Source: Lepeophtheirus salmonis (lineage: Eukaryota > Arthropoda > Copepoda > Siphonostomatoida > Caligidae). Taken from it: a stretch of DNA of 64,000 nucleotides. The DNA is taken from positions 16,148,363-16,212,362 of the forward strand of contig NC_052135.2 in assembly GCF_016086655.4 (NCBI RefSeq). Reading direction: 5' to 3'. Every line of letters begins with the position of its first letter. The stretch's first letter is position 1. Both the position numbers and the translations under genes were made by a program. Positions 36,248 to 47,814 of the stretch are shown one piece after another. The notes under the pieces are model-generated. The model was not told the origin of the DNA, did no database searches, and saw nothing but the letters and a program-made list of their open reading frames with translations.

Positions 36248-36970
36248 TAAACATAGTTCATTTTTGTAACAAAAAAATATAGTTTACAAATTAGAAAAGG
36301 AAAAACGGTTGTTTTGTGTTCTCCTTCTTCTTTTTTGATAATTCTTTAATATGTTGTAGTAAACTTTTGCTTCTGAAGTAAGCATAATCACCTATCTTTG
36401 GTATAAATTGTTCTAAAAATGCATACTAAAATTAATGTATTTGAATTTAAATATTATTATATTATCTTGATAGTTGTAACTCATTTCCCCCCCCCCTCCA
36501 AATAAAAAAGCATGTAACAGGCAGCTGACATTAAAAAGGGTCTCAATCCAATCAATTTTTTTTTTTGGATTTCATATTTTTGGATTTTCTTCGTCGAATT
36601 ATCATTCATTTCTATTGACAAATTATACTGAGTAATCCTTTGGGTGCCCTGCAAATTTGCACTGAAAGTAGCCAAAATTGATAATCCTAATTTTAAAAAT
36701 AAGAAATTGATAAATTTTATTTCAAAGGTCATATCGGGGCTAGTGTAAGTAACGGACATGAAATAAAGGTTTTAACTTATAGCTCAAGTTCTTGAGTTTC
36801 TTACTCATCCGACAAATTTGAATATAAATCCTTTAGTTGAATCAAATATGTGTATGAAATATTGGTTGTATGTACATATATATGTAAATTAAAGAAACAA
36901 ATTTGAATTTTGTCTTTTTTTTATGTTTGTAAATGACTGTTTTTAGTTTGACTCACATATATTTAATAAT
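36248..36970 (+). repeat. Family-D repeat, copy 5, most complete
   Basis: The left part (36248-36560) matches 29333-29665. The middle (36590-36800) matches 18300-18579, 32960-33225 and 53820-54045. The right part (36837-36970, with ATGTGTATGAAATATTGG) matches 1697-1832 and 54927-55040. It therefore links the separate fragments into one family of about 700 bp. The uninterrupted TA at 36847-36848 is the empty version of the site into which a mariner inserted in copy 6. Confidence 0.6.
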
Positions 36971-38537
36971 TTTTTAAAATAAAATGAGCATCATATGCAT
37001 TAACTTGTGTTTTTACATTGTCAAATGGAAGGATAAATAAAATTGTTTTTAAAGCCAGTCTTTCATAACACATTTGTTATTGAATAAATCAATAGTTTCT
37101 TTAACTATGAATTCCGTATATATTAAAATGAGATTGATTCATTGATAATCCGATTTAATTGAAAAAACATAGGCAATTTGTATATCATCATTAATCAAAA
37201 ATTCCGAATATTTATATATCTTTTGTTATGTTATTATTAAAATGCCATAATCAACTATGTACAAAAATATAACTATTTCGAAACTATAATTTATATATAT
37301 ACATTACATATACATACATATATATTAATAATTTCAATTAGTATTTTTTATTTTATCACCTAACTTCTAACTTGTAAAATACACCTTCTAAAAACTTAAA
37401 AAATATATTTTTTCTAAATTAAACAATACATGAATATTTCTTGCGAAATTTAGAACAAAGGTGTTTAACAGAAAAGGAGCAATTGCTTAAATAATAATAC
37501 CCATTAGTTTAGATGTATTCTGCAAAATATTTAATTTTATTGATTTTCTTTATTGTTGGAAGATTTCAATGATGATGGAAGGACATTTCAACGTACTTAT
37601 GTAAACAAAAAGATTATCAAACCTTCTGATCCAGAAAAAGAAGAATTAAGTTACTTTAGTTCCTTCTTTTTTTAAGCCCTTTAATGCTCCTATTTTCTCC
37701 TTTGTTTTTATATTTTGTAAACAGCTAAATATATGTGTTTCTGCGTCATATTTAATTACATTTATTGATTTGCTTTATTGTAAAAAAAATCACTTAAATT
37801 AGTCATTCAATATTTTTTTGCATTAACGATCATTCGTTAAAGAATAGAAATATAATCCAAACTAAAAAATGAGAAAAGTCCTTCTAGCCTGTCTTTGTGT
37901 TGATGGGCACATATTTTTTTTTGATTTAAGGATTCAATACATTTCTGTGTTACTTGAAAATGATAAGTTAGCTTTTTCTCTCATTCTAATAATTAGATAA
38001 ATTGTTTCTCAAAGTTTCAATTATTGTATTATTCCTATTGAACTGACAAGATCTGTAGCTATGTACCTCTATTATTCATGAAGTAGCTTTATACAATGCA
38101 TACCTATATTATTATATAGATAACTAACTGTTTCTTAAATGTTCGTAAACAATAATTAAGAGAGTTTTGACAAGAGAGAAAGAGGGGCTCATGTGTTTAC
38201 TTACATATTGTCATCATCTTATCATCTGATAATAATAAGGCTTAAATTATATACTTGTTTATTATCTGTGGATATACTCTACTTTATTATTAATTGCATC
38301 CTCTTGTGTGGGCTTCTGTGATTATCTCTTTTAAATAAAAAATCTTTTTTTCCTATTACATATTTGTATAGAAAAAAATTCCTGCCGAAGAGAGCATGAC
38401 ACATCCGCTATTTAATATGCATACTTTTTTTCGTTTAGTAAGTTCACAATTATTTTATAAAAAAAAGAATTATCCCCAAAAATTTTATTTTTATATATAT
38501 CTATGCATACCTTTACTTTCCACACTTATGTATAGAG
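36971..38537. other. Non-coding, nothing recognised
   Basis: AT-rich with no supported gene or matched repeat. Confidence 0.45.
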
Positions 38538-38602
38538 GCCAAGTAGCTCAGTCGGTATAGCATTAGGCTTTTAACCTGCTCGGGTTGAGTCTTTTGACTG
38601 GC
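38538..38602 (+). pseudogene. tRNA-Lys(UUU)-like pseudogene
   Basis: TAGCTCAGTCGGTATAGCAT matches the D-arm of eukaryotic tRNA-Lys, and the anticodon loop CTTTTAA gives UUU, closed by AGG/CCT. The acceptor strands GCCAAGT and ACTGGC pair only with a one-base gap. The variable loop is essentially missing, and the T-arm (CGGGTTGAGTCTTTTG) relies on weak G-T pairs. At about 65 nt it is shorter than a functional tRNA. Most likely a pseudogene or the head of a tRNA-derived SINE. Confidence 0.6.
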
Positions 38603-39382
38603 ATAATTTAAATTTATATATGCATTTTAGAATTACATAAAAACTATTTAAATTAATAATAATGACGATCTCAATAGAGAAAATTAATGCACTCGCTTTA
38701 TTTACAAATTTTGACCTTTTTAAGTAAATTTTCAGGTAAGTAAAATATCGTTTTGATAAAAAAAAAAACCTTCAAAGTATTTATTATCTAGTGTTTCAAT
38801 TTTTCCGTTATTAATTGGTATATTTTGTATTTTGAACTACAAATTGATCTAGCAGGGTGTGAATATCAAAACCATTAAATAAAAGAAGTCCCATGGCTTT
38901 GAAGAAGGCCGTAAGTTGCTATATATTCAGCCAGTTTGTACTCACATTAAAAAAACATTCTTTAGTATAGCCTATGAAAGCAAGTACAAAGCCAAGCATG
39001 ATTTAAAATATTGTCATAAAATTTTATTTTTGCGAAAATCAACAAAACCCTTCCGTTAACATTCAATTAATTATTGATTTACCACCAACATTTTGTAACA
39101 AATTTAAAAATAAATTTATTTGATTGAGTGTCTTAACCAACCAAAATTCTTGAATTGATGTAAAAAGACTAATTTTGTGATTTAAAGAAAAGCAAAGAGG
39201 ACTATATGGTCCAATCAGGAATAGCACATATTTAAAAAAAAAATACACTTCAGTCTGTTCCGACACACAAGAAATTTAAAGAAAAATTAAAATATTAGTA
39301 TTTTGTATATTTCAATCATTTTGTATATAAATACAAACTGGAAATGATTTATATAAGTCTTATAATTTATTAAAAATAACTA
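38603..39382. other. Non-coding, nothing recognised
   Basis: No clear SINE body or tail follows the tRNA-like sequence and no gene is supported. Confidence 0.4.
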
Positions 39383-39889
39383 GTGATGCAAATCCTGTGT
39401 ACAATGTGCATGCTAAAAAAAGAAAAAAAACCCGCAAATTATTATGGAAACCCTGACAATTTGAAGATTGTTTTGGAGGAGAGAAAGAATAATGCGAATG
39501 ATGTTTCATTAAATCAGCTAGACTCAGCTATGACAAGGAAGGAAGGAAAAAGGGATATAAAAAGGAGATTTGCTAGAATTACTCCAATGTCGATGCCCAA
39601 TTCTACTCTGAGTTCAACCATTACTTACAATTATAACTCCACAACAAATTCTCAGCCTTACACATTGTCTTTTATGAGCAGACATGAATGCTCTATCAGG
39701 TTTTGAGCATAAATTAATCTATTTAGGAAATTTAAAATTATTTAATTCACTACTCAGGAATTAAATAATAATGACCATGGCTATGGAAAAGAAAATTCAA
39801 TCTTCGATTACCAATTCCCCCAAAAAAACAGGTCAGCTAAAAAATTCACTGGAGTCACTGCCTTTAAACCTGTTGCCTACAGACTTTAG
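39383..39889 (+). pseudogene. Decayed copy 1 of an unknown coding sequence
   Basis: The first block is open from 39383 to 39706 and includes NDVSLNQLDSAMTRKE, RRFARITPMSMPNSTLSST, TYNYNST and FMSRHECS. After three in-frame stops, the same frame resumes with GYGKENSIF and ends in FKPVAYRL and TAG at 39887. The same blocks in the same order (VSLDELQAAVTRERR, RLTPISILNSTLSTT, TYNYNSAT, MSAHECS, GKEYSLF, TPKK) are found at 46873-47285. Conservation at protein level between two copies implies a real ancestral protein. GKENS contains a KEN motif, which can be an APC/C degron, but one tripeptide is weak evidence. I do not recognise the family. A processed pseudogene or transposon-borne gene is possible. 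Confidence 0.55.
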
Positions 39890-41188
39890 ATTTGTGATAT
39901 ACATAAATAGAGACACATCATTAATTAAAAAACTATGTTTCTGGTTCCATGGTCCTCTGGGGTGATAAAGGGTAAAAATAGGAATATGAAATCAATAGGT
40001 TGAATAAAATATGACTTGAGTAGGTTTTGTATCTACTTTAAAGACTTATTAAATTATGGGACATCATCTTTACATCATCTCTCTTTAGGGAGTGTATTGA
40101 TTCCATCTTGGGGTACTGTAAAGGAAACTGAATAAATATTTAATGCATGTGTCAACTACAATGACAAACTTGGAGCTAAATTCATCCATTTATTTTGATA
40201 ATATTTTATATAATTATAAATGCCTCAAAGAACCAACTAATATTTGATTTGCTTTTAACCATATGTACGAACATATCTTGGTTCAATGAATCAATTGTGA
40301 AGATTCGATTGTATCATGATTATACTTCTATATGATTTTAACAGGGATGAAGAATGACGTCTGGCTGTTCTTTCCTGGCTATTGTATATGCCTTCTTAAA
40401 GACGAATAAATACAGAAGCACGTGTCTCAATCGAAATTTACCGTAACCATTCAAGTCCTTCTCTTGTCATCCACTCATATTTGAGTCATAATCAGGGTGA
40501 ACCTTTCTTTGTACTTATCAATCAATTTTGACACCCTTAGCAGTGTAAGAAATTACATTCCTTATTGTTAGAGCCAAATACTTATATACTACATATAAAT
40601 TACCAATTCGTTCAAAGTTTTTAAAAAAGATATATTTTTAAGTACTGCTTAACAAGGTGTTGCAACCTTGAAGACAATAATAAGAAAGAATAAGGAGACT
40701 CTTGACCAATTTATGAAAAAAAACTATAAATTACCATTGTCTGTTACAAGGATAACCAATAAAAAAATATATATATTTACCTATTTGACTCGTGTTACAA
40801 ACATTTATACATTAGGGTCTTCAAAATAAGATACAATTAATTGAAATTTAATTTAAAGGCATGATGCAGTGATAATGTTGCAATTTGATCTTGAAATTCC
40901 GGCCCACTTCATTTTAATTCAGTCTCTGATTAGGCAGGATAATTATACATATATTATGTTCATTAAATAAATAATATTCTAGCTCTGAAATTTATACTCG
41001 TCGATCAAAAAACAACACAAAAATAATGTCACCTCAACAAAAAAAAAGGATCAAATTATTTGTTCGCAAAAATTGAAAATTTACAATATTATTTATAATT
41101 CATTTTTTTCTGGATAATTTAATATCTCTAATGGAAACGTCCCTTAAAAAAAAGATATTGATCCGTTTCATTCTTATCTTTGGTGTAG
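39890..41188. other. Non-coding, nothing recognised
   Basis: No supported gene or matched repeat. Confidence 0.45.
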
Positions 41189-41275
41189 ACCAGAGGTCGG
41201 GAAACTTTTTTTAGCGTTTCCCGAAAAGAACTTGTATTCAAATTAATTTAGCCCAAACTAGTGCACGGGCATCTG
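41189..41275 (+). mobile_element. hAT-like element end (fragment)
   Basis: CCAGAGGTCGGGAAACTTTT resembles the terminal inverted repeats of hAT transposons (CAG.GGTCGGCAAACT type). The matching far end is not seen; R copy 6 follows immediately, so the element is truncated. Confidence 0.45.
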
Positions 41276-41277
41276 CA

Positions 41278-41547
41278 GAGTTAGATATATATATATTTTT
41301 TTTTTGGGGTGGGTGACTTATGTAACTTTTTTTGCTGTTTTATTAAAAAAATTAATATATCAAATGTTTTGGAAATTATTTTTTTAAAAGCTCCATAGCT
41401 ATTCACAAAAAATTTAATTTCCACCCCTCATTTTGCGTAAAATTTTTCCATCCTGACCAAATTTTTTTTTAATATAAAGCAAAATTTCTTTAATTGAGGG
41501 GGGAGCTACATCCCCTCCAGAACAGCCCCTGCAAATGCCCTTGTAGT
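41278..41547 (-). repeat. R-family element, copy 6
   Basis: Body cores such as AGCTCCATAGCTATTCACAA at about 41388, then AATTGAGGGGGGAGCTACAT and CCCCTCCAGAACAGCCCCTG, the R cap, with GCAAATGCCCTTG at the edge. Confidence 0.65.
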
Positions 41548-42663
41548 GGCATATTGTTTATTTCATTTAACACTAGGAAGCAGTAGTCCCTTTACCCCCA
41601 AAATTTTCTATATTAACCCATTTGGAGTAATTTACCAATGTTCTCACACACCTGGTGTAGTCTGTCTCAAAAATTATGGTTTACATTTATCTATAGTTAT
41701 TTTTTATTTCATTTCTAACTTTACTATGTCAGATGTTGCCCTAATTCTGCCCTAATTTGAAGAGCCTATGTAGGCTTCAATATACCTATTACACTTACAG
41801 TGATATTTGATTCGAGTTATTGAAAGTGGCTCATGGCTATTTTTAGTCTTCATCTGTATCAATTTTTAATTCAATAAAGGTGGCTTGAAGACGTAAACTG
41901 ACCCTTGGAACGCGTTCAACAATTACATAACCCATCTGTTCATTGAGTAAATGTCCATTACGTGTTGTGTTTATTCGTATTTGAACCCCTCTGAAACATG
42001 ATCTGCTTCTGTAAACCTCACGTGTAATAAGTATGGAGTATGTACTCTTAATATTTTTTTTCTCCTTTAATTTTCTCAATTCCCCCTTGAGATTATTTCT
42101 CCATTTTTCTTAGTAAGAAAGGTTTTTATTATTATTATTTTCTTCCTTCAAGGTTAAACACTAATCAGCAGACAACAACTGTGGAAAAGAGATCTTTTTT
42201 CTTTAATCTACTGAGTGAGTGTAAAAAAACCTAGCTGAAAGTGATAGTTTAACGGATTTCTTTTGAAAAGTCCTGGAGGTAAAATTGTTATTGATTTATC
42301 ATCAATTTTGTTCAACATGTTTTGAATTCAGAGTAATTCTCTCATTCCAGTAATATGCAAGAGTTAATGGATTCACAAAAAACAAAAACAAAATTCGCAC
42401 TTATTAATTAAAGTATCGTATTCACCATAAATGATGACGGTGGTATTAAATATCAGAGACTCTTGGGTGATCTACCTCAGCACTGGTCCCTTTTTAAAAT
42501 TTCCAGCGTTTTAAATACTATGAAGGGGGAGAGTCTCAATTTCAAATTTAAATTCAATACAAGAGTCTAACACCTTTTCTTGTGGGGACAGCTCCATTTG
42601 ATTGGTTCGATACTATAAGTCGCACCTGAGTATAAGTCGTGTCAAAATCAAATAAAGGATTTC
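41548..42663. other. Non-coding, nothing recognised
   Basis: No supported gene. A 78-codon minus frame at 41843-42079 shows no domain that I know. Confidence 0.4.
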
Positions 42664-43362
42664 TGTAAGACTACGAAGCTGATTTAACGGAAAAGTTGAT
42701 TACGATTTGAAGACTATATTAGTATTATGTATAAAGACTGATCATGCAGCGAGTAAGTTATTAACTGCCTATTGAGGATTTTTGATGACGTCATAAATTG
42801 CATTATAATTGAAGGAGACACCATCTAAAGTCCTCAATGAAGATATTTTTAATACATAAAATGGACAAATAGCCTATGATTCTTGATTAAACTCATTCAA
42901 ATGGCTTTAAGAATAAAACACTTAACCCCTGCAATTAATATTACTTGATGCCAATGATAAACAGATATTTTTTAATATAATCTAAGTAATATGTACTAAA
43001 CATATCTATTAAATGTCTAAATTTGACAATTTTTGTTGTTTATCGATTACAGACGAAAAAAGTAGGATAATTAATTAAAGAAAAATATCTTAATGTTTCC
43101 ATTGTAATAACTAACTTTTATCTACAATATGGAAATAAGATTGTATAACTATGTAATAACATATTTCTAATAGATATTAATGTTAAATAAAGATGAAATT
43201 AGGCAATTTTTGATGGACATTAAGGTTTAAGTCCTCTTGTTTGTTGTTCTTATTTTGACAGGCAAAAGTTCCCTATTTAAAAAAAGATTTTATTATTATA
43301 AAATATACTTGTTTAGACTCCCAATATGGTCCACATCAACAAAGCTAACACAAAAGCGTCGG
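42664..43362 (+). repeat. Family-E repeat, copy 2
   Basis: Matches 12353-12895 block by block, including TTAACGGAAAAGTTGATTA, a perfect TGACGTCA at 42786-42793 followed by TAAATTGCATTATAATTGAA, and GATGAAATTAGGCAATTTTT. It is about 150 bp longer than copy 1 because of extra AT-rich sequence in the middle. R copy 7 follows at once. Confidence 0.65.
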
Positions 43363-43365
43363 TAG

Positions 43366-43640
43366 GGGTAGACTTCAGGGGGGGGCTATTGCAATCCCCA
43401 AATTAAGAAATTTTTGTTTTTAACTAGAAAATATAATTTTTAAATTCTTTTTTCAAAAAAAGATTTTCCTGTGAAGAACTGTGGATTTTTGAAAATTTAC
43501 CAAAAAAAATTTAATGTTTGAAATTAAATTTCTGAAATTTTTTTCAATAAAAATAAATTATTTATAAATATCGGTGGATTTTCGAAATTTTTTATAATTC
43601 ATTTATAAATATTCATAATTCATAAAAATAAAGAACATTA
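43366..43640 (+). repeat. R-family element, copy 7
   Basis: Cap GGGGGGGCTATTGCAATCCC, then AAATTAAGAAATTTTTG and TTTTTAACTAGAAAATATAA. Units with AACTGTGGATTTTTGAAAAT and ATCGGTGGATTTTCGAAATT cores follow. Confidence 0.65.
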
Positions 43641-43980
43641 AACTAACTGTATTATTAAAAATCTTTGAATCTTCCAACTTCAAAATCACCTAAAAAAACT
43701 CCACAAAACAAAAATAGGTTTGTTTTTCATTTCCTAAACTTCAAGTTTGAGTATTGCAATATAGTTTCTTACATTTGATGGCTGGTGTAATATTTAATTA
43801 TTCAAAAATAGGAGACACAAAAACAAAATTGAGAATTGACAAGTTTACATGTATTATATTGTTTCCATAAGGTATTAAACAGATATAAAACCTGCTGTGA
43901 ATAATGTACTCTTAGTTATAGTGTAGACGAATAGTCTATAACTTCATATAAATTAAAAAATATATATATTTATAATGTAC

Positions 43981-44017
43981 CCAAGATACTTAGGCACTTA
44001 GTCTCTAAGTATCTTGG
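43981..44017. other. Perfect 13-bp hairpin
   Basis: CCAAGATACTTAG (43981-43993) and CTAAGTATCTTGG (44005-44017) are exact reverse complements around an 11-nt loop. There is no run of T expected of a terminator and no gene nearby. Could be a small MITE remnant or a chance structure. Confidence 0.5.
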
Positions 44018-44175
44018 ACGTTCGTATCATTAATTACCTCCATTTTTTATATTTACTTCGTCAAGATAAAAACAATTTTAAACAAAAGTCAAGAAAATGA
44101 GAAAAGACCAAATTATTTTTTTATAAAACAATACAAACCTGAGCTCTCTAGCTTACATAAAATTCGACAATTCCT

Positions 44176-44262
44176 AGATCAAATGGAGTAAATATACTAT
44201 CATGCTTATTTATACTTAATCAGTGCTACTATAACTGACCAATTAAAGGAACATTGAAGTAA
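44176..44262 (+). repeat. Short dispersed repeat (family B), copy 2
   Basis: ATGGAGTAAATATACTATC, TTATACTTAATCAGTGCTAC and GACCAATTAAAGGAACATT match 31060-31141 in order and spacing. Confidence 0.6.
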
Positions 44263-44992
44263 TAAATCTTTTAATTTCGAGTTAAATCGCAAGTCTTTTC
44301 CCTTCAAGTCGAATCCAAAGCTATAAACCAAGTAATGTAACGGTGTCCATCTGATCGATTATTTCGAAATTTTGTTGACTATCAGAATGCTTTTTTGTCT
44401 ACAAGTGGCACGAAGGATGCCTTGAATATTATTCCATAACTAACCACACAGATTCTATGAATTTGCCATTTGGACAAGGTGAATTCTGCAACAGGAAGAA
44501 AAAATTGCATATGTCACGACTGAAAATGATAAAAGTAACATCATCTGTACTGGTATTTCAAAAACAACATCTTCTGGGCTAAAAGTTTTCACTTCGACAA
44601 GAAAATCTTCTTTACCTAACAGACTTTTTTCACTACTTTGTTTTTTAGCTTTCGTAAAATCTAAAGACGTAGTTTAATTAGACTTAAATGGTACTCGATT
44701 CAAGAGTATGAGTCTGAAAAAAGCCAACAATCCTTAAATCAATGAGTAGAGCCATAAAACTTTTTTTTTTGCTAATAAGACACTTATGAAAGAGTTTATT
44801 GATAAATTTGCAAACAATGGGTAAATTTATAGGCAGACAAATTTTACTCTACACAAAAGATGTGAGAATATTACTTTTTTTTTCTCAATTAACAAAAAAA
44901 TAAAAATAATTAAAACAATTTATTAAAGTTTTATTTTAATTTCTTTGCAGGCAAAAAACATTTATTGATTCTTATTTATATTAATTGTACAT
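44263..44992. other. Non-coding, nothing recognised
   Basis: No supported gene or matched repeat. Confidence 0.45.
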
Positions 44993-45487
44993 ACTAATGT
45001 TGAGACTCGGTCTAAAACGGAAATTTTTTCAGTTTGGTCTTTAGTTATTTTTCTAGACCGATTTGGAATGATATTTTGGTCCAGACTGTGATCTCGGACC
45101 GTAGACTTTTCCAATCGTGTACTGATTTTTTCGGTTTAAATTTATGGGTCCATTTTTTTCAGTCTCAATCCATGAATCAATTTTTTTGGTCTCAATCTAT
45201 GGACCCATTTTTTTTATCTCAATCTATGGACCCATTTCTTTTTGGTCTCCATCTATGTACCCATTTGTTTGGTCAAATTTCTCCTCTATCTTGATTAATG
45301 AGTTGAACAAATATGATTTATACACGTTATTGTAAGTCGATGTTCACAATTTTGAAATTACATAACTTTTTCAATGGTTCATCTTTAGAATCTGTCTAGA
45401 CCGAAATTCTTGAAGGAACCAATTAGTTCGTACCACAAACGATCTCAGACCGCTCTAGGATTTTTAGACCGATCAGCAACACTTGTG
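44993..45487 (+). repeat. Family-1 (GGTC/GACC) element, copy 4, with a six-unit minisatellite
   Basis: Left end ACTAATGTTGAGACTCGGTC; right end TTTAGACCGATCAGCAACACT. Six units with anchors at 45119, 45146, 45173, 45201, 45228 and 45257 (TCAATCTATGGACCCATTTT and variants) have a 27-29 bp period. The two overlapping open frames here simply translate this repeat. Non-autonomous, no coding role supported. Confidence 0.7.
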
Positions 45488-46287
45488 TATACCATTCAAA
45501 ATGAATATGGTTTGTAAATGTTGCTGACTTGAGGTCGTTTTTTTGTTTTTGTTTTGTTTTGTTTTTGAAAGTATGTAATTGGACCTCATATTTTATTTTA
45601 TAAATGACTTGTAGGTGGAGATGTTGTTTTGAATAGAAAGAGAAAGAGAGAGAAAAAATGACCGTTTTTATGAAACAAAGTCAATGACAAATCCACATGG
45701 CCAAAGGGGGCATTTGTAAATGTCTTGTTGAGAGAGTAAAAAAATAAATATGCTACTCCTACGAGTAGGTGACTGATGAGTACACCCTATGTGATGCTCA
45801 ATAAAAAAACATGAAACCTATTCTTAAAATGTGCTTTGAACATATCCCTTGTTGATTTGAACGCAGGGTTCCTTTATTTTTGAAGGCGGAGAACTTTATG
45901 TTGTACATTTTTCGTATATATACATAATATATATTATAAAGATTTGAAAAAAGAAACAAAATATCATTTCATTTTTATTAGTATGCAGCTACAAGAAAAC
46001 AAAACAACGACAAGGATCGTCGGGAGATTGACACTTGTTAAAAAAAAATGTCTCAATTATAGTCTTTTTCAAAAAAAAAAAAAAAAAAAAAAAAATATCG
46101 TTATCCATGTTCAAACAGGAGGGAGAGAAAGCCGAAAGTGGACGTAGGAGGAAATTGCTTCCTCTCATTTATGAATCCGTCTCTTTGGTCAAACATATTA
46201 AGTGAGGAACAAACATAAACGAAACTGTAGAAATGAAGAAAAAAAATGGATATCGATATATGTATCATTTTTTTCTTATAATCATTA
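45488..46287. other. Non-coding with a 25-base A tract
   Basis: An A25 homopolymer at 46071-46095. No associated retroposed gene is recognisable upstream. Confidence 0.45.
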
Positions 46288-46585
46288 AGGGGTGATTCAT
46301 AAACTCAGAATTACAGGATATTATATATTATTTTTTAAAAAATGGAAAAACTTAAAATTCCCCCCTTTAAGGTCATTTTATTAAATGACTTTTTTTTGAA
46401 ATCCTATCAAAAAAATTTCAACTCATGCTTTTTCATAACTTTTTTTTTACAAAGTGCTAATTTTTTCCCCATTAATCCAAAAATTCCACAAGGTTATTTT
46501 TCACATATTTTTAACCCCCCCTCTCCCAACCAATGGGGACAAACGTGGATCGTTTATTTAAAATAGAAAATAAAATGTGGAGCCC
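46288..46585. mobile_element. Possible DNA-transposon remnant
   Basis: Starts TAAGGGGTGATTCATAAAC; the interior ends ACCCCCCCTCTCCCAAC, GGGACAAACGTGGATCG and TTTATTTAAAATAG. This layout resembles arthropod elements with GGGG...ATTCATAAA termini and a CCCCCC block near the far end. Inverted termini are not clearly matched. Confidence 0.3.
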
Positions 46586-46872
46586 TTTTTTTTATTAATA
46601 GTAATAAAAATTTTTTTTTTACCATACTTAAAAAAAAAGAAAATAATATTCCCTTATTTATTTATTTGATGGACTGCTATGTAGTTACAATATTTAGTTA
46701 TAAGTTAGTGTAACGACATTGGTTTTAACTCTTATTTATTCGGATATTTTCATAATTAGTTATAATGCAATTCGTCGGAGCCTAGAAATGTTAATTTTAA
46801 ATGGCTAAAAAAATTATTTGAAGAGTTAGGGTCATAATCAATTAAGTTAATCGGTAGAATTTTGACATGTTT
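46586..46872. other. Non-coding, nothing recognised
   Basis: AT-rich spacer before the unknown pseudogene. Confidence 0.4.
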
Positions 46873-47285
46873 TAAAAAAAGAAACCAAAAATCAGCATAA
46901 TGACAATTTAAAAAATGTTTTGGAAGACGGGAGTGTAGTTGTTTCATTAGATGAACTACAAGCAGCTGTGACGAGGGAGAGAAGGAAATAAATGACATAG
47001 GTAAGACTTACTCCAATATCGATTCTCAACTCTACTCTGAGTACAACAAGGACTTACAATTATAACTCCGCAACAGATCCTCAAGTTCATTTTATGAGTC
47101 TTTTATGAGCGCACACGAATGTTCGAAACGGTTTCATATACATAAATGGTATCGTGTATGTAGTAGAAAAGAAAGTTATGATGATAGCAGCATCGGAAAA
47201 GAATATTCACTCTTCAGGTTGACAACTCCAAAAAAACGAGGGAGCTTAAAAGTGCTACAACCAGTTATCATCACTGAATTCATAA
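46873..47285 (+). pseudogene. Decayed copy 2 of the unknown coding sequence
   Basis: In shifting frames it encodes VSLDELQAAVTRERR, RLTPISILNSTLSTTRTYNY, NSATDPQ, MSAHECSKRF and GKEYSLFRLTTPKKRGSLK, parallel to 39383-39889. Copy 2 bridges the stretch that is closed by stops in copy 1 (FHIHKWYRVCSRKESYDDSS), and copy 1 bridges the stretch that is frameshifted in copy 2. Both therefore derive from one intact ancestor. Family not recognised. Confidence 0.55.
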
Positions 47286-47483
47286 GTGTACTCAATTTTT
47301 ATTGGGAAAATAAATATATCGTTTTATATGTTTGTACCTCAAATATACATTATTTTTGTTATAATACACGGACAATTTCACGATGACAGCCATTTTGAAT
47401 TTAATAGAAGCTGTTGTAGAGCCAAACGAATAGTTCTGAGACAAAGTTTACCATGTCTAAATTTAATCGTTGTATTATTAAAC

Positions 47484-47610
47484 TAGCGTGACCAGCCGTC
47501 CTCATTGGTACGGATATTCCTGTCTATTTTTTATTCCTTGTCCGGGAACATTTGTATGAATTCATAAAATGTCCTATTTTATTAAAATCTATCAAGATCC
47601 TAATTATTTT
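47484..47610 (+). mobile_element. hAT-like element end (GTGACCAG type)
   Basis: GCGTGACCAGCCGTCCTCAT, then GGATATTCCTGTC and CTTGTCCGGGAACATTTG. It resembles hAT termini reading GTGACCAGACGTCC with following CCGGGA words. The far end is uncertain, perhaps near 47760. Confidence 0.35.
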
Positions 47611-47814
47611 TTCTTAATATCTTTTCTGAAATAAAATGCGAGCCTAAATATATTTTCAAAGAAAATCAATAATTAAAATATAAAAAATATTTAAACTCCC
47701 CCCTCGCCTTAAAACCAACACTGATCAGGTCCAGTGTCCTTTTTTTGAAAATTAAAAAAACAACAACTTTATTTCATTCTCCATCACTTATTCCTTTTTG
47801 ACAACAAAATAACC

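Noticed and set aside
45034..45335. Two overlapping frames with repeated SMDPF-like peptides
   Set aside because: They are translations of the 27-28 bp minisatellite of a family-1 element, in two frames at once.
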